Below are positions 16,754 to 25,625 of a DNA stretch of 62,041 nucleotides, piece by piece (position 1 is the stretch's first letter; each line of letters begins with the position of its first letter). Position numbers and translations under genes: made by a program. The notes under the pieces are model-generated. The model searched no databases. It worked only from the letters and a program-made list of their open reading frames with translations, and was not told where the DNA came from. The DNA lies in contig JAYVMU010000014.1 of the NCBI GenBank assembly GCA_043758775.1, positions 1 through 62,041 of the forward strand, read 5' to 3'. Source of the stretch: JACMMS01 sp043758775. Lineage in GTDB: Bacteria; Pseudomonadota; Gammaproteobacteria; Burkholderiales; Methylophilaceae.

Positions 16754-17449
16754 CTATTCGCTCATATGTGTAGATAAACGATAGCCTGCACCACGCACGG
16801 TTTGTATTAAGTCCTCATGATTTGATACGGATAGCGCATTGCGTAAGCGGCGAATATGCACATCCACTGTTCTATCCTCAACAAATACGCGGTCACCCCA
16901 TACTTTATCCAGCAGTTGGCTACGTGTATGTACGCGCTCGGCATTGGACATAAAGAAATGTAGTAATCTAAATTCAGTTGGACCTAAATCAATTGCCAAC
17001 TCGTTGCCTGTTACGCGGTGTGAGCCTGGGTCTAAACGTAAGCCGCTGATTTCAATGGGGTCATCTGTCATTTGTGGTGCGCGGCGACGTAATACAGCTT
17101 TGATGCGCGCATTGAGTTCACGCGGGCTAAATGGTTTGGTGACATAATCATCGGCACCTACTTCTAAACCACGCACTTTGTCGTATTCATCGCTACGAGC
17201 GGTGAGCATAATAATCGGGATGGCTTTGGTGAGCTCGTCTGATTTTAAGCGGCGCGCAAACTCAATACCGCTCATACCAGGTAACATCCAATCCAGTAAA
17301 ATTAAATCTGGTAAGGTTTCACGCAAAAGTCCTTGCGCAATTTCCACGCTTAAAGCGCATATGGCATTGTGCCCCGCTTGAGTGATATTAAGCGCTAATA
17401 ATTCTTGAATGGCTGGTTCGTCTTCAACTACAAGTATATTTGCCGGCAT
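16754..17449 (-). CDS. phoB: Phosphate regulon response regulator
   Basis: OmpR-family regulator of 231 residues: receiver domain with phospho-acceptor Asp53 (LILLDWMLPGMSG), TARSDEYDKVRGLEVGADDYVTKPFSPREL, and a winged-helix C-terminal domain ending VRGAGYRLS. PhoB-like features include LLDWMLPG and the long GPTEFRLLHFFM segment. The ATG at 17449 is chosen because AAGGGA lies 9 nt upstream; an upstream TTG (17473) would place that ribosome-binding site inside the gene. Phased Pho-box repeats upstream suggest autoregulation. Confidence 0.94.
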   Translation of the reverse strand: MPANILVVEDEPAIQELLALNITQAGHNAICALSVEIAQGLLRETLPDLILLDWMLPGMSGIEFARRLKSDELTKAIPIIMLTARSDEYDKVRGLEVGADDYVTKPFSPRELNARIKAVLRRRAPQMTDDPIEISGLRLDPGSHRVTGNELAIDLGPTEFRLLHFFMSNAERVHTRSQLLDKVWGDRVFVEDRTVDVHIRRLRNALSVSNHEDLIQTVRGAGYRLSTHMSE

Positions 17450-17482
17450 AAATGAGTCCCTTAGGTTTATCAATTTAGCTTA

Positions 17483-17515
17483 TTTTATGACGCTATTGTG
17501 ACAGTTTCATGAAAC
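17483..17515 (-). promoter_or_regulatory. Pho-box-like repeats upstream of phoB
   Basis: On the minus strand three contiguous 11-bp units read GTTTCATGAAA (17505-17515), CTGTCACAATA (17494-17504) and GCGTCATAAAA (17483-17493). The CA(T/C) core is in phase in all three. The middle unit matches the CTGTCA half-site. A weak -10-like TAAATT follows at the expected distance. This would give positive autoregulation of phoB-phoR, as known in enterobacteria. The rest of the 17474-17695 spacer shows only AT-rich sequence feeding the divergent MFS gene. Confidence 0.6.
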
Positions 17516-17695
17516 TAATGGGCTTTAAAATAGACTGGTAAAATAAGAAAAATTAATAAGATATTCAAAATTAATTTGGCATTAATAGCCAATTGCAACA
17601 GTATTTGATAAGCTAGTCTCAACGTTAAAATTTTACATAGTATAAATACGTAAGTATTCTCTAAATTAATTAATAAATATTAAAGGGAGCAGTAC

Positions 17696-19372
17696 ATGTC
17701 AGGTTTTCTATCACGATTTTTATCCAAAGAAAATATCACTGCAAGTTCCAGTTATAACCGCTGGTTAATTCCACCCGCTGCTTTAGCCGTGCATTTATGT
17801 ATTGGTATGGCGTACGGTTTTTCTGTATTTTGGAAACCGTTAGGCAAGACTATTCTGGGCTTAGACGGCAAACCAGTTGCTGCTTGCGCTGCGGGAGCTA
17901 CCACGTTTGGTGAGAAGCTAACTGGTACTTGGCACGCTTTATTTGCCACAGACTGTAATTGGACACAATTTGATTTAGGCTGGATGTTTACGTTATTTTT
18001 TGTGTTGCTTGGCTGCTCAGCGGCATTATGGGGTGGTTGGTTAGAGCGTGCTGGCCCGCGTAAAGCAGGACTGGTTGCTACGCTGTGTTGGTGTGGTAGC
18101 TTATTGATTTCAGCTTATGGTATTTATAGTCATCAATTATGGATCATGTGGCTAGGTTCAGGGGTGATAGGTGGTATCGGCTTGGGTTTGGGCTACATTT
18201 CACCTGTTTCCACACTGATCAAATGGTTCCCTGATCGCCGTGGCATGGCCACAGGCATGGCGATTATGGGTTTTGGTGGTGGTGCAATGATAGGCTCACC
18301 ACTGGCGACTAAACTCATGGCACATTTTGCCACTTCGACACAGCTTGGTATTTGGCAAACATTTGTCGCTCTCGCTATTATCTACGTGATATTTATGTTG
18401 ATAGGCTCGCTTAGCTATCGTGTACCACCTTCTGGTTGGAAGCCTGCCAATTGGACGCCACCTGCAAAAACTGGCAACAGTATGATTGCGGCACATCATG
18501 TGCATCTTAAAAATGCACATAAAACACCGCAGTTCTGGTTGCTATGGCTAGTATTGGTGATGAATGTATCAGCAAGTATCGGTATTATTGGTGCAGCGGC
18601 GCCCATGTTGCAAGAGACTTTCGGTGGTGAACTTATTGGTAAGCCAGATATGAGCTTTGCGGATATCAAAAAAGATGAAACTCTCACCGCCGCCGCTGCC
18701 GCTGTTGGCGCGGGCTTTGTGGGTTTGATTTCAGTCTTTAATATTTTTGGGCGGATAGCTTGGGCAACGTCATCCGACAAGTTAGGCCGCAAAAATACCT
18801 ATTTCATTTTTTTTGTACTTGGTACTTTACTCTACGTGGCAGCTTCATTCTTAGCTAGTTCGAAGTCTCTGGGACTTTTTGTGGCAAGCTTCTGCGTGAT
18901 CGCTTCGATGTATGGCGGTAGTTTTTCGACAATTCCAGCCTATTTAGCCGACATGTTCGGCACGCAGTTTGTTGGCGCGATTCATGGCAGATTGCTCACA
19001 GCTTGGTCAACCGCAGGTATTATTGGGCCAGTGGTGGTTAACTATATGCATGATATGCGCTTAGAAGCTGGTGTCCCATTCGCGCAAATCTACGTACCCA
19101 TTTTTTATGTGCTAGCAGGCATGATGGTGGTGGGGTTTTTCGCTAATTTATTAGTTAAACCAGTGACAGATCAATATATTATGACTGCAGCAGAGTTAGC
19201 GTCTGAGCAAAAAATTGCTCATGAGAAGTCGTTTGTTGAGATTGAAAAAGCTATAGTAGGCCAAGTTAAGAGATTGCAGCCGTTAGCAGTGGGAGCTTGG
19301 TTACTTGTGCTTATTCCAATTGCCTTTGGTATTTTGAGTACAGCACAAAAAGCTGCGGTACTGCTGGATTGA
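17696..19372 (+). CDS. OFA-type major facilitator superfamily transporter
   Basis: The 558-residue membrane protein opens like OFA (oxalate/formate antiporter) carriers: RWLIPPAALAVHLCIGMAYGFSVFWKPLG. It carries GSGVIGGIGLGLGYISPVSTLIKWFPDRRGMATGMAIMGFGGGAMIGSPLA, a strong OFA-family stretch. Twelve helices are expected. Two insertions are visible, one in the first periplasmic loop (residues ~50-90) and one before helix 8 (PDMSFADIKKDETLTAAAAA). A final extra helix lies near the C-terminus (545-554). The substrate is probably a small monocarboxylate or dicarboxylate; it is not fixed by sequence. GGGAG precedes the ATG. The stop abuts the tag start. Confidence 0.88.
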   Translation: MSGFLSRFLSKENITASSSYNRWLIPPAALAVHLCIGMAYGFSVFWKPLGKTILGLDGKPVAACAAGATTFGEKLTGTWHALFATDCNWTQFDLGWMFTLFFVLLGCSAALWGGWLERAGPRKAGLVATLCWCGSLLISAYGIYSHQLWIMWLGSGVIGGIGLGLGYISPVSTLIKWFPDRRGMATGMAIMGFGGGAMIGSPLATKLMAHFATSTQLGIWQTFVALAIIYVIFMLIGSLSYRVPPSGWKPANWTPPAKTGNSMIAAHHVHLKNAHKTPQFWLLWLVLVMNVSASIGIIGAAAPMLQETFGGELIGKPDMSFADIKKDETLTAAAAAVGAGFVGLISVFNIFGRIAWATSSDKLGRKNTYFIFFVLGTLLYVAASFLASSKSLGLFVASFCVIASMYGGSFSTIPAYLADMFGTQFVGAIHGRLLTAWSTAGIIGPVVVNYMHDMRLEAGVPFAQIYVPIFYVLAGMMVVGFFANLLVKPVTDQYIMTAAELASEQKIAHEKSFVEIEKAIVGQVKRLQPLAVGAWLLVLIPIAFGILSTAQKAAVLLD

Positions 19373-19936
19373 ATGAGTAAAGTCCGCTGTCAATGGGCAA
19401 AAACGCCGATTGAGGCGGCTTATCACGATACCGAATGGGGCGTGCCTATACATGATGAGCGCGCTCTGTTTGAATTTTTAGTGCTAGAAGGCGCTCAAGC
19501 TGGCTTAAGCTGGCTGACTATTTTACAAAAACGTAACCGTTATCGTGAAGTATTTGATTATTTTGATGTCAATAAAGTCGCGCGTTATGATGAGGAAAAA
19601 GTCGCCGCTTTATTAAATGATGCGGGTATTGTGCGTAATCGCTTAAAAGTGGCAGCAGCAATTGATAATGCACGACGATTTTTAGAAGTACAAACAGAGT
19701 TTGGTAGTTTTGGTGCTTATTTGTGGCGATTTGTCGATGGTAAGCCGATTATTAATCATTGGAGTACCCACGCAGAAATACCTGTACAAAATGCTCTTTC
19801 GCATGCGCTCTCTAAAGATTTAATTAAGCGCAACTTTAAATTTGTTGGACCTACTATTTGTTATGCCATGATGCAGGCGATTGGCATGGTGAATGATCAC
19901 ACAGTGGATTGTTATAGGCATAAAGAATTAGCCTGA
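19373..19936 (+). CDS. tag: DNA-3-methyladenine glycosylase I
   Basis: This 187-residue enzyme excises 3-methyladenine from alkylated DNA. The Tag zinc snap is visible: Cys4 (VRCQW), His18 region (AYHDTEWGVP), and NDHTVDCYRH near the C-terminus. The core ERALFEFLVLEGAQAGLSWLTILQKR carries the catalytic Glu and base-binding residues. It starts immediately after the MFS stop codon (TGA-ATG), so the two are probably co-transcribed although functionally unrelated. Confidence 0.95.
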   Translation: MSKVRCQWAKTPIEAAYHDTEWGVPIHDERALFEFLVLEGAQAGLSWLTILQKRNRYREVFDYFDVNKVARYDEEKVAALLNDAGIVRNRLKVAAAIDNARRFLEVQTEFGSFGAYLWRFVDGKPIINHWSTHAEIPVQNALSHALSKDLIKRNFKFVGPTICYAMMQAIGMVNDHTVDCYRHKELA

Positions 19937-20028
19937 CTAATAAACAATTAGCTTAGTGTGATTTAACGATTGTTTGTTAAAATGACATAAGTAATTAGCT
20001 ACTAAAATTAAATATTTAGGAATTCAGC

Positions 20029-20478
20029 GTGAAAAAATTAGCAATCGATTTAAGTGGTGCTGGCAAACGTGTAGGCATCGTGTTATCAAGATTTAACCCG
20101 CAAATCGGCGATGGTTTATTGGCCGCTTGTGAGAGCGAGCTATTGAAATTAGGTGTTAAGGCGGAACACATTACCTTAGTGACTGTACCGGGCGCACTAG
20201 AAGTGCCGCTCATGTTGCAACACATGGCACTTAGTGATAATTTTGAGGCGCTAATTGCTTTGGGTGCAATTGTACGTGGTGAGACATATCATTTTGAAGT
20301 GGTTTCGAATGAATCTGCCAATGGTATTTCTCAAGTGCAACTGAACACAGGCGTGCCTGTAGCCAATGCCATACTGACCACAGAGGATGACGAGCAGGCG
20401 ATTGCGCGTATGAGCATTAAAGGTGCTGAAGCGGCGCAAGTGGCGATTGAAATGGCTAATTTGGTAGCAGCGTTGTAA
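20029..20478 (+). CDS. ribH: 6,7-dimethyl-8-ribityllumazine synthase
   Basis: The 149-residue enzyme condenses 5-amino-6-ribitylamino-uracil with dihydroxybutanone phosphate in riboflavin synthesis. The substrate-binding SRFNPQIGD, TVPGALEVPL and ALGAIVRGETYHFEVV (catalytic His) stretches are present. The start is GTG with AGGAATTC upstream. The stop and the nusB ATG overlap by one base (TAATG), giving the conserved ribH-nusB coupling. No FMN riboswitch is visible before it. Confidence 0.96.
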   Translation: MKKLAIDLSGAGKRVGIVLSRFNPQIGDGLLAACESELLKLGVKAEHITLVTVPGALEVPLMLQHMALSDNFEALIALGAIVRGETYHFEVVSNESANGISQVQLNTGVPVANAILTTEDDEQAIARMSIKGAEAAQVAIEMANLVAAL

Positions 20479-20984
20479 TGACCGATGTGACAGACAATAA
20501 AGTGGTTACATCCATCATTGCATTAGATAAGCCGGCAGTCATTCCGGCTAGAAAAGCCAAAACTAGCCAAAATCGTCGTAAATCTCGAGAGTTAGCACTA
20601 AAAGCAGTATATCGCGGCTTGTTAAATCAATCTGATTTACGACAAGTGTTTCGCGATATGACTGATGATCCGGAATATAAAAAAGCCGATGAAGGTTATT
20701 TTAAGCAATTACTCATAGGTGTAAGCCAGCATAAAGATGAGCTAGATGAGCGTATTGCTACCTATATTGATCGAGCAATTAGCGCGCTAAGTCCAGTTGA
20801 GCATGCGATTTTGCTGATTTCTGGTTATGAACTTATTTATGATGTCAGTATTCCATACCGCGTGGCAATTAACGAAGGTGTTGAGTTAGCTAAGTTGTAT
20901 GGTGGTACCGATGGACATAAATACATTAATGGTGTGTTAGATAAACTGGCAGTAGCAGCGCGCCCTGATGAGCTGAAGCGCTAA
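20478..20984 (+). CDS. nusB: Transcription antitermination protein NusB
   Basis: The 168-residue protein has an unusually long N-terminal tail (about 30 residues with KAKTSQNRRKSRELALKAVY) before the helical NusB fold. DERIATYIDRAISALSPVEHAILLISGYEL and the closing INGVLDKLA motif are typical. It binds boxA RNA with NusE to antiterminate rRNA transcription. It is coupled to ribH. Confidence 0.95.
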   Translation: MTDVTDNKVVTSIIALDKPAVIPARKAKTSQNRRKSRELALKAVYRGLLNQSDLRQVFRDMTDDPEYKKADEGYFKQLLIGVSQHKDELDERIATYIDRAISALSPVEHAILLISGYELIYDVSIPYRVAINEGVELAKLYGGTDGHKYINGVLDKLAVAARPDELKR

Positions 20985-21006
20985 TTCTTTAAATTTTTTA
21001 TACAGA

Positions 21007-21070
21007 ATACCTTTAACTTAAACATATAAGTTAAAGGGTATAGATTTTAATAAAGATTTTTTGAAAATCT
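21007..21070 (+). terminator. Two hairpins after nusB, possible terminator
   Basis: TTTAACTTA pairs with TAAGTTAAA (stem within 21007-21041), extended by CC/GG and ATA/TAT with one bulge. A second hairpin AGATTTT-TTG-AAAATCT follows at 21054-21070. AT-rich stems without a clean T tract make this a weak terminator; the remaining 130 bp up to the PP2C gene show no further feature. Confidence 0.4.
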
Positions 21071-21204
21071 GATTGGCTTACCAGCTAAAAAAGTAGGTAT
21101 CACTGTAGTTTAATGGTCGGCAGCTTTTTATGGTAAATTCTAACACTTAATGTGTAGGGCATTGCTAACGAGCTGCATATTGAATCGCCTGTGGGCATCG
21201 AATT

Positions 21205-22035
21205 ATGGATTTAAATCAAGCGCTACAAGTTGTCCGATACACGGATGTTGGGCTGCGTCGAGATCACAATGAAGATGCTATTGCTAGTGATGTTTCGATT
21301 GGTTTATTAGTTTTAGCCGATGGCATGGGTGGTTATAAAGCGGGTGAAGTAGCCAGCGAAATGGCAGTGCTGACGATTGTCGCTGAACTCAAAGAAGCAA
21401 TTACAGAGCAATCAGCCGTCACAGGTTTTAAAGACCTTAATCTGGATGCAGCAATGGAGTCTTTGCTGTTAGTTGATGCTGTTAAAAAAGCCAATGATGC
21501 CATTTTAAAAGTGTCGCAAAGCCAACCGCAATGTGCAGGCATGGGTACGACGCTAGTCGTATGTTTATTTACGGATAATAAAATATTGGTTGGTCATATT
21601 GGTGACTCTAGGCTATATCGCTTGCGTAAAGGTGAATTAGCCCAAATAACAGAAGATCATTCATTCATACAAGAACAAATAAAAGCCGGTTTACTTACGC
21701 CCGAGCAAGCGAAGTACTCAAGTAATAAAAATTTAGTCACGCGTGCACTGGGGATTGATGTAGAAGCGGAACTAGAATTACACGAATATGCCGTAGAGCA
21801 AGACGACATTTATCTTTTATGTTCTGACGGCTTATCTGATCTAGTGGATGATACAGAGATTTGCTTAACTCTTATTGAATTAAGTGCTAATCTTGAATCC
21901 ATGGTGGAGAAATTGATTAAAATGGCTAATGATAATGGCGGAAAAGATAATATTTCTGTAATCATCGCTAAAGTTGTTAGGCCTTTCCCTCTTGATCAAA
22001 GTAAATTGCAGCATTTTTTGGATTGGCTAAAATAA
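21205..22035 (+). CDS. PP2C-family serine/threonine protein phosphatase
   Basis: The 276-residue protein has the metal-binding motifs of PPM/PP2C phosphatases: GLRRDHNEDAI, LADGMGGYKAGE, GDSRLYRL, CSDGLSDLVDD and GGKDNISVI. It is soluble and close to the Stp/PrpC bacterial type. It removes phosphate from Ser/Thr of proteins. It is followed 26 bp later by an FHA protein and then a GAF/HD-GYP protein; no Ser/Thr kinase is encoded in the window, so its substrate phosphorylation must come from elsewhere. Confidence 0.93.
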   Translation: MDLNQALQVVRYTDVGLRRDHNEDAIASDVSIGLLVLADGMGGYKAGEVASEMAVLTIVAELKEAITEQSAVTGFKDLNLDAAMESLLLVDAVKKANDAILKVSQSQPQCAGMGTTLVVCLFTDNKILVGHIGDSRLYRLRKGELAQITEDHSFIQEQIKAGLLTPEQAKYSSNKNLVTRALGIDVEAELELHEYAVEQDDIYLLCSDGLSDLVDDTEICLTLIELSANLESMVEKLIKMANDNGGKDNISVIIAKVVRPFPLDQSKLQHFLDWLK

Positions 22036-22061
22036 TAGAGCAAGCTATAACAGGGTGAATT

Positions 22062-22772
22062 ATGGCAAAGTTGATCGTTTCATTAGAGGGTAGTTTTTTA
22101 CGCGAATATCTGTTGGATAAGGAGCGTATATCTATTGGCCGCCGGCCAACCAATGACGTTCATATTGATAACTTAGCGATGAGTGGCATGCATGCCACTA
22201 TACTCACGATTGGTAAAGATTCTTTCTTGGAAGACTTAGGCAGCACTAACGGCACGTTGGTGAATGGCAAGTCCATTAAAAAGTATTTACTGCATCATGA
22301 TGATGTCATTGAGTTTGGTAAGTACAAGGCTAGGTATATTAATGAAGCGCTAGCGAATAAAGCTGGTATGGAAGGTGGAGCAAGTGGCTTCGAAAAAACG
22401 ATGATGATCCACCCGGCAGCTAATCTGCCAGATTCCAGTACTCCCAGTGCGGTTACTCCAGCGGTTCCTGCATTTAAAGCACCTGTAGATGCTACTATTA
22501 CAACGCCGAGCCCGGTAGGGCATTTGCAAGTGCTTAATGGCTCTAGCATGGGCCGCGAGTTGCTATTAAATAAAGCATTGACGACTTTGGGTAAGTCAGG
22601 CCTACAAGTGGCGGTGATTACTAAGCGCCCACAAGGCTATTTTGTCACCCACGTTGAAGGTAAAACATTACCTATCGTCAATGGTCAATCAATTGGTGTG
22701 CAAGCGCACCAATTGATTGACCACGATATAATCGAACTTGCAGGGGTTAAGATGGAGTTTTATTTAGACTGA
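22062..22772 (+). CDS. FHA-domain protein with a second degenerate FHA-like domain
   Basis: This 236-residue protein has a canonical FHA domain (about 24-90): ISIGRRPTNDVHIDN, SGMHATIL and DLGSTNGTLVNG carry the Gly-Arg, Ser-x-x-His and Asn-Gly phosphothreonine-binding signatures. A Pro/Ala/Thr-rich linker (about 115-150) follows. The C-terminal part (about 152-236: GHLQVLNGSSMGRELLL, TTLGK, VNGQSIG, LIDHDIIEL) has the FHA strand order but lacks the key Arg and Ser/His. EKTMMI in the linker is a possible phosphothreonine site. It is probably the phospho-reader partner of the upstream PP2C. Confidence 0.88.
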   Translation: MAKLIVSLEGSFLREYLLDKERISIGRRPTNDVHIDNLAMSGMHATILTIGKDSFLEDLGSTNGTLVNGKSIKKYLLHHDDVIEFGKYKARYINEALANKAGMEGGASGFEKTMMIHPAANLPDSSTPSAVTPAVPAFKAPVDATITTPSPVGHLQVLNGSSMGRELLLNKALTTLGKSGLQVAVITKRPQGYFVTHVEGKTLPIVNGQSIGVQAHQLIDHDIIELAGVKMEFYLD

Positions 22773-22882
22773 CCCTAATCTAGTTGGTTATATAGTGTAT
22801 GACTTGGCTTATTTTAGCTTTAACGAGCTTGTCAGGTGATTTGCCAGACTTCAAATAATTTAAGAACAGATATGAAACGTCT

Positions 22883-24505
22883 ATGCCTCAAGTAGGTCTT
22901 GTCAAACAGCTAGAGCGCCTTAATTCTATTGGCGTCGCCTTGTCTGCAGAGCGTGATAATAATCGTCTGTTGGAAATGATTTTGCTCGGCGCTAAAGAAA
23001 TCACCAACGCAGATGGTGGTACCTTATATACCATTACAGATGATTCATGCTTGAAGTTTGAAATCATGCGTACGGATACTTTGGAAATTGCCATGGGGGG
23101 GACTACCGGTATTAATATCCCATTTTCGCCTTTACCCCTTTATCTGGCTGATGGCAGTCCCAATCTCAACATGGTAGCCGCTCATGCAGTACTGAAAGAA
23201 AAATCAGTCAATATTGAGGACGCTTACATAGCAGAAGGTTTTGATTTTTCTGGCACACGAAAATTTGATCAAAGTACAGGCTATCGTTCTAAATCTTTTT
23301 TAGCCATCCCGCTCAAAAATCATGAAAATGAGATTATTGGTGTACTGCAGCTAATCAATGCGATGGATTCGCACACGCAGGAAATCGTTCCTTTTTCACA
23401 ATCTAGCCAGCGTTTAGTTGAGTCTTTAGCTTCGCAAGCTGCAATCGCACTGACCAATCACAATTTAATAGAAGGTTTACGTAAACTGTTTGAAGCGTTT
23501 ATTGAGCTCATCGCCGATGCGATTGATGAAAAGTCACCGTATACAGGCGGGCACTGTCAACGCGTGCCGGAACTCACTATGATGTTGGCGGAAGCTACGC
23601 ATAATACGCAAACTGGTCCGTTAAAAGACTTTAGAATGACCGAGCTGGAGCAATATGAATTGCGCATTGCCGCTTGGTTGCATGATTGCGGTAAGGTTGC
23701 AACACCAGAGTCGGTGATGGATAAGCCGACTAAGCTAGCGACAATCTTTGACCGAATAGAATTTATTGATCAGCGTTTTGAGCTGATCAAAACGCAGGCG
23801 GAGCGGACATTGCTACAAAAGCAGTTAAACGGGCTAAAAGCTGGCCAGTATCTGAACAGTGCTGATTTAGAGGTTGAATACCATCGCTTTGTACAACAAA
23901 TGGATGCGGACAGAGATTTTTTGCGCCAAGCTAATTTTGGTAGCGAGTTTATGACTGCAGAAGACCAGCAACGTGTCAAAGATATTGCTAGTTATGAATA
24001 TATCAATGCAGAGGGTAAAAGCGTTAAATTTTTAAGTAAGAATGAAGTGTATAACTTAAATATTGCACGTGGAACCTTGACGCCAGAAGAGCGTACGGTA
24101 ATTAACAATCATATCGTGGTGACAATTAATATGCTGGAGTCACTGCCTTATCCTAAGAGTTTAAGGCGTGTGCCTGAATATGCCGGCGGGCATCACGAGC
24201 GCATGGATGGCAAAGGCTACCCTAAAGGCTTAACCCGTGAGCAAATGTCTATTCCTGCGCGCGTAATGGGGATTGCTGATATTTTTGAAGCACTTACTTC
24301 GCGCGATCGACCTTATAAAAAAGCAAAAACACTCACCGAATCGCTCCATATTTTAGGAAAAATGAAATTGGATAATCATATTGATCCAGACTTGTTTGAT
24401 TTATTTATACGCGACAAAATTTATTTGCGTTACGCTGAAAAATTCTTGGAACCAGAGCAAATTGACGAGGTTGATGAGAGCAAAATACCTGGTTACGTGA
24501 TTTAG
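22883..24505 (+). CDS. GAF and HD-GYP domain phosphodiesterase
   Basis: The 540-residue protein has an N-terminal GAF domain (about 20-195) and a C-terminal HD-GYP domain with the HD pair in AWLHDCGKVATPE (His267, Asp268), HHERMDGKGYPKG (437-449, GYP intact) and DIFEALTSRDRPYK. Between DKPTKL (280-285) and LTPEERTVINNH (399-410), which are normally adjacent, about 110 mostly helical residues are inserted. HD-GYP proteins degrade cyclic di-GMP or related cyclic dinucleotides; all metal ligands look present, so activity is likely. It is the third gene of the PP2C-FHA group. Confidence 0.9.
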   Translation: MPQVGLVKQLERLNSIGVALSAERDNNRLLEMILLGAKEITNADGGTLYTITDDSCLKFEIMRTDTLEIAMGGTTGINIPFSPLPLYLADGSPNLNMVAAHAVLKEKSVNIEDAYIAEGFDFSGTRKFDQSTGYRSKSFLAIPLKNHENEIIGVLQLINAMDSHTQEIVPFSQSSQRLVESLASQAAIALTNHNLIEGLRKLFEAFIELIADAIDEKSPYTGGHCQRVPELTMMLAEATHNTQTGPLKDFRMTELEQYELRIAAWLHDCGKVATPESVMDKPTKLATIFDRIEFIDQRFELIKTQAERTLLQKQLNGLKAGQYLNSADLEVEYHRFVQQMDADRDFLRQANFGSEFMTAEDQQRVKDIASYEYINAEGKSVKFLSKNEVYNLNIARGTLTPEERTVINNHIVVTINMLESLPYPKSLRRVPEYAGGHHERMDGKGYPKGLTREQMSIPARVMGIADIFEALTSRDRPYKKAKTLTESLHILGKMKLDNHIDPDLFDLFIRDKIYLRYAEKFLEPEQIDEVDESKIPGYVI

Positions 24506-24510
24506 ACTAC

Positions 24511-24789
24511 TTAATCTTGAAGTGTAAATTTTTTTACCGCAACTAAAATACTAGCTTGGCTTTGTTCACTGATATCAGCTTGATGAATAAATTCCCCATT
24601 GGGCGACAAGTGTAGATTGATGCCTATGTTACAAAAACCTAGGCAATTCGTCTGCACTACTTCAATGGCTAACTTTTCATTTTTAATGGCCTGTTGCAAT
24701 CCACTGGCAAGTAATAGACTGCCACGTGCAGCGCACGAAGCTTGATGAGGACTGGCGCGAAAATTAGTGCAGATGAGTAGTTTTTTCAT
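24511..24789 (-). CDS. Thioredoxin-like [2Fe-2S] ferredoxin domain protein
   Basis: The 92-residue protein has four Cys in the spacing of thioredoxin-fold 2Fe-2S ferredoxins: Cys7 and Cys19, then Cys49 and Cys53 (NCLGFCN). Its start KKLLICTNFR is typical of the group also seen in NADH dehydrogenase subunit E and (2Fe-2S) domain proteins. It should carry one 2Fe-2S cluster; the redox partner is unknown. It starts 13 bp after lpxH on the same strand and ends 5 bp from the convergent HD-GYP gene. Confidence 0.82.
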   Translation of the reverse strand: MKKLLICTNFRASPHQASCAARGSLLLASGLQQAIKNEKLAIEVVQTNCLGFCNIGINLHLSPNGEFIHQADISEQSQASILVAVKKFTLQD

Positions 24790-24802
24790 GGAATAGCGAT
24801 GT

Positions 24803-25549
24803 TTAACTTATGATCTGAACTGGCTGAGATAAGCAGCCAGTTGCATCTAATTTTAAATAACTTCCTTGCTCGTACCAATCACCTAACACCCAGCGTGTAC
24901 ACACGTGATTATCTACTTTGATTGAATGTGTGTTTGGTCTATGCGTATGTCCATGAATCATGATTTCTGGGTAATCGTATAGACGGAATAAAGCCTCAAC
25001 CGCATCTGCATTAACATCCATTATATCCATGGGCTTAGCCGACTTCTCTTGTTCACTATGTAGTCTTAGCGATTCAATATAGGCTTTACGCGAGCTTAGA
25101 GACTGGTTTAAAAAATCCTGCTGCCAAGCAGGATCACGTACCTGTATGCGGAAAGCTTGGTAGGCAACGTCGTCGGTGCAAAGTTCGTCACCATGACTTA
25201 ATAAAATGCGTTTACCGTATAAGTTGAGTAATGAGGGGTCTGTTAATAAAGTAATGCCCGTTGCAATGGCAAACTTATCTGAGATTAAGAAATCTCGGTT
25301 GCCATGCATAAAATATATGCAAGTACCCGAAGTGCTTAATGCTTTTAGTGCGCTGATAATGGCCGCAATATGGCTATCATCTATATCGTCATCGCCTGCC
25401 CAGTATTCAAATAAATCACCTAATATGAATAAGTTTTGGGCTTGTTTGGCCGTTGTTTGTAAAAATACAATGAACTGCTGTGTAATCTCAGGGCGAGAAT
25501 CACACAGATGCAGATCAGATATAAATAAACTAAAGCCGTTAACGTCCAT
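24803..25549 (-). CDS. lpxH: UDP-2,3-diacylglucosamine diphosphatase
   Basis: This 248-residue metallophosphatase cleaves UDP-2,3-diacylglucosamine to lipid X in lipid A synthesis. The LpxH metal and substrate motifs are all visible: FISDLHLCDSRPE, LGDLFEYWAGDDD, MHGNRDFLISDKF, LLSHGDELCTDD and IMIHGHTHRPN. It acts at the cytoplasmic face of the inner membrane. It lies downstream of two cyclophilin genes, a common arrangement in betaproteobacteria. Confidence 0.95.
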   Translation of the reverse strand: MDVNGFSLFISDLHLCDSRPEITQQFIVFLQTTAKQAQNLFILGDLFEYWAGDDDIDDSHIAAIISALKALSTSGTCIYFMHGNRDFLISDKFAIATGITLLTDPSLLNLYGKRILLSHGDELCTDDVAYQAFRIQVRDPAWQQDFLNQSLSSRKAYIESLRLHSEQEKSAKPMDIMDVNADAVEALFRLYDYPEIMIHGHTHRPNTHSIKVDNHVCTRWVLGDWYEQGSYLKLDATGCLSQPVQIIS

Positions 25550-25625
25550 TAAGTCAATTTTCTAGTTTTAACTATCTGGGCTTTAAAAATTTAGGCTTTA
25601 GCTTAATTTTGTATCAATATGCGAT

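Noticed and set aside
19940..20028. FMN riboswitch upstream of ribH
   Set aside because: The gap is only 92 bp and holds only a weak AAACAAT/ATTGTTT hairpin; no RFN element features are present.
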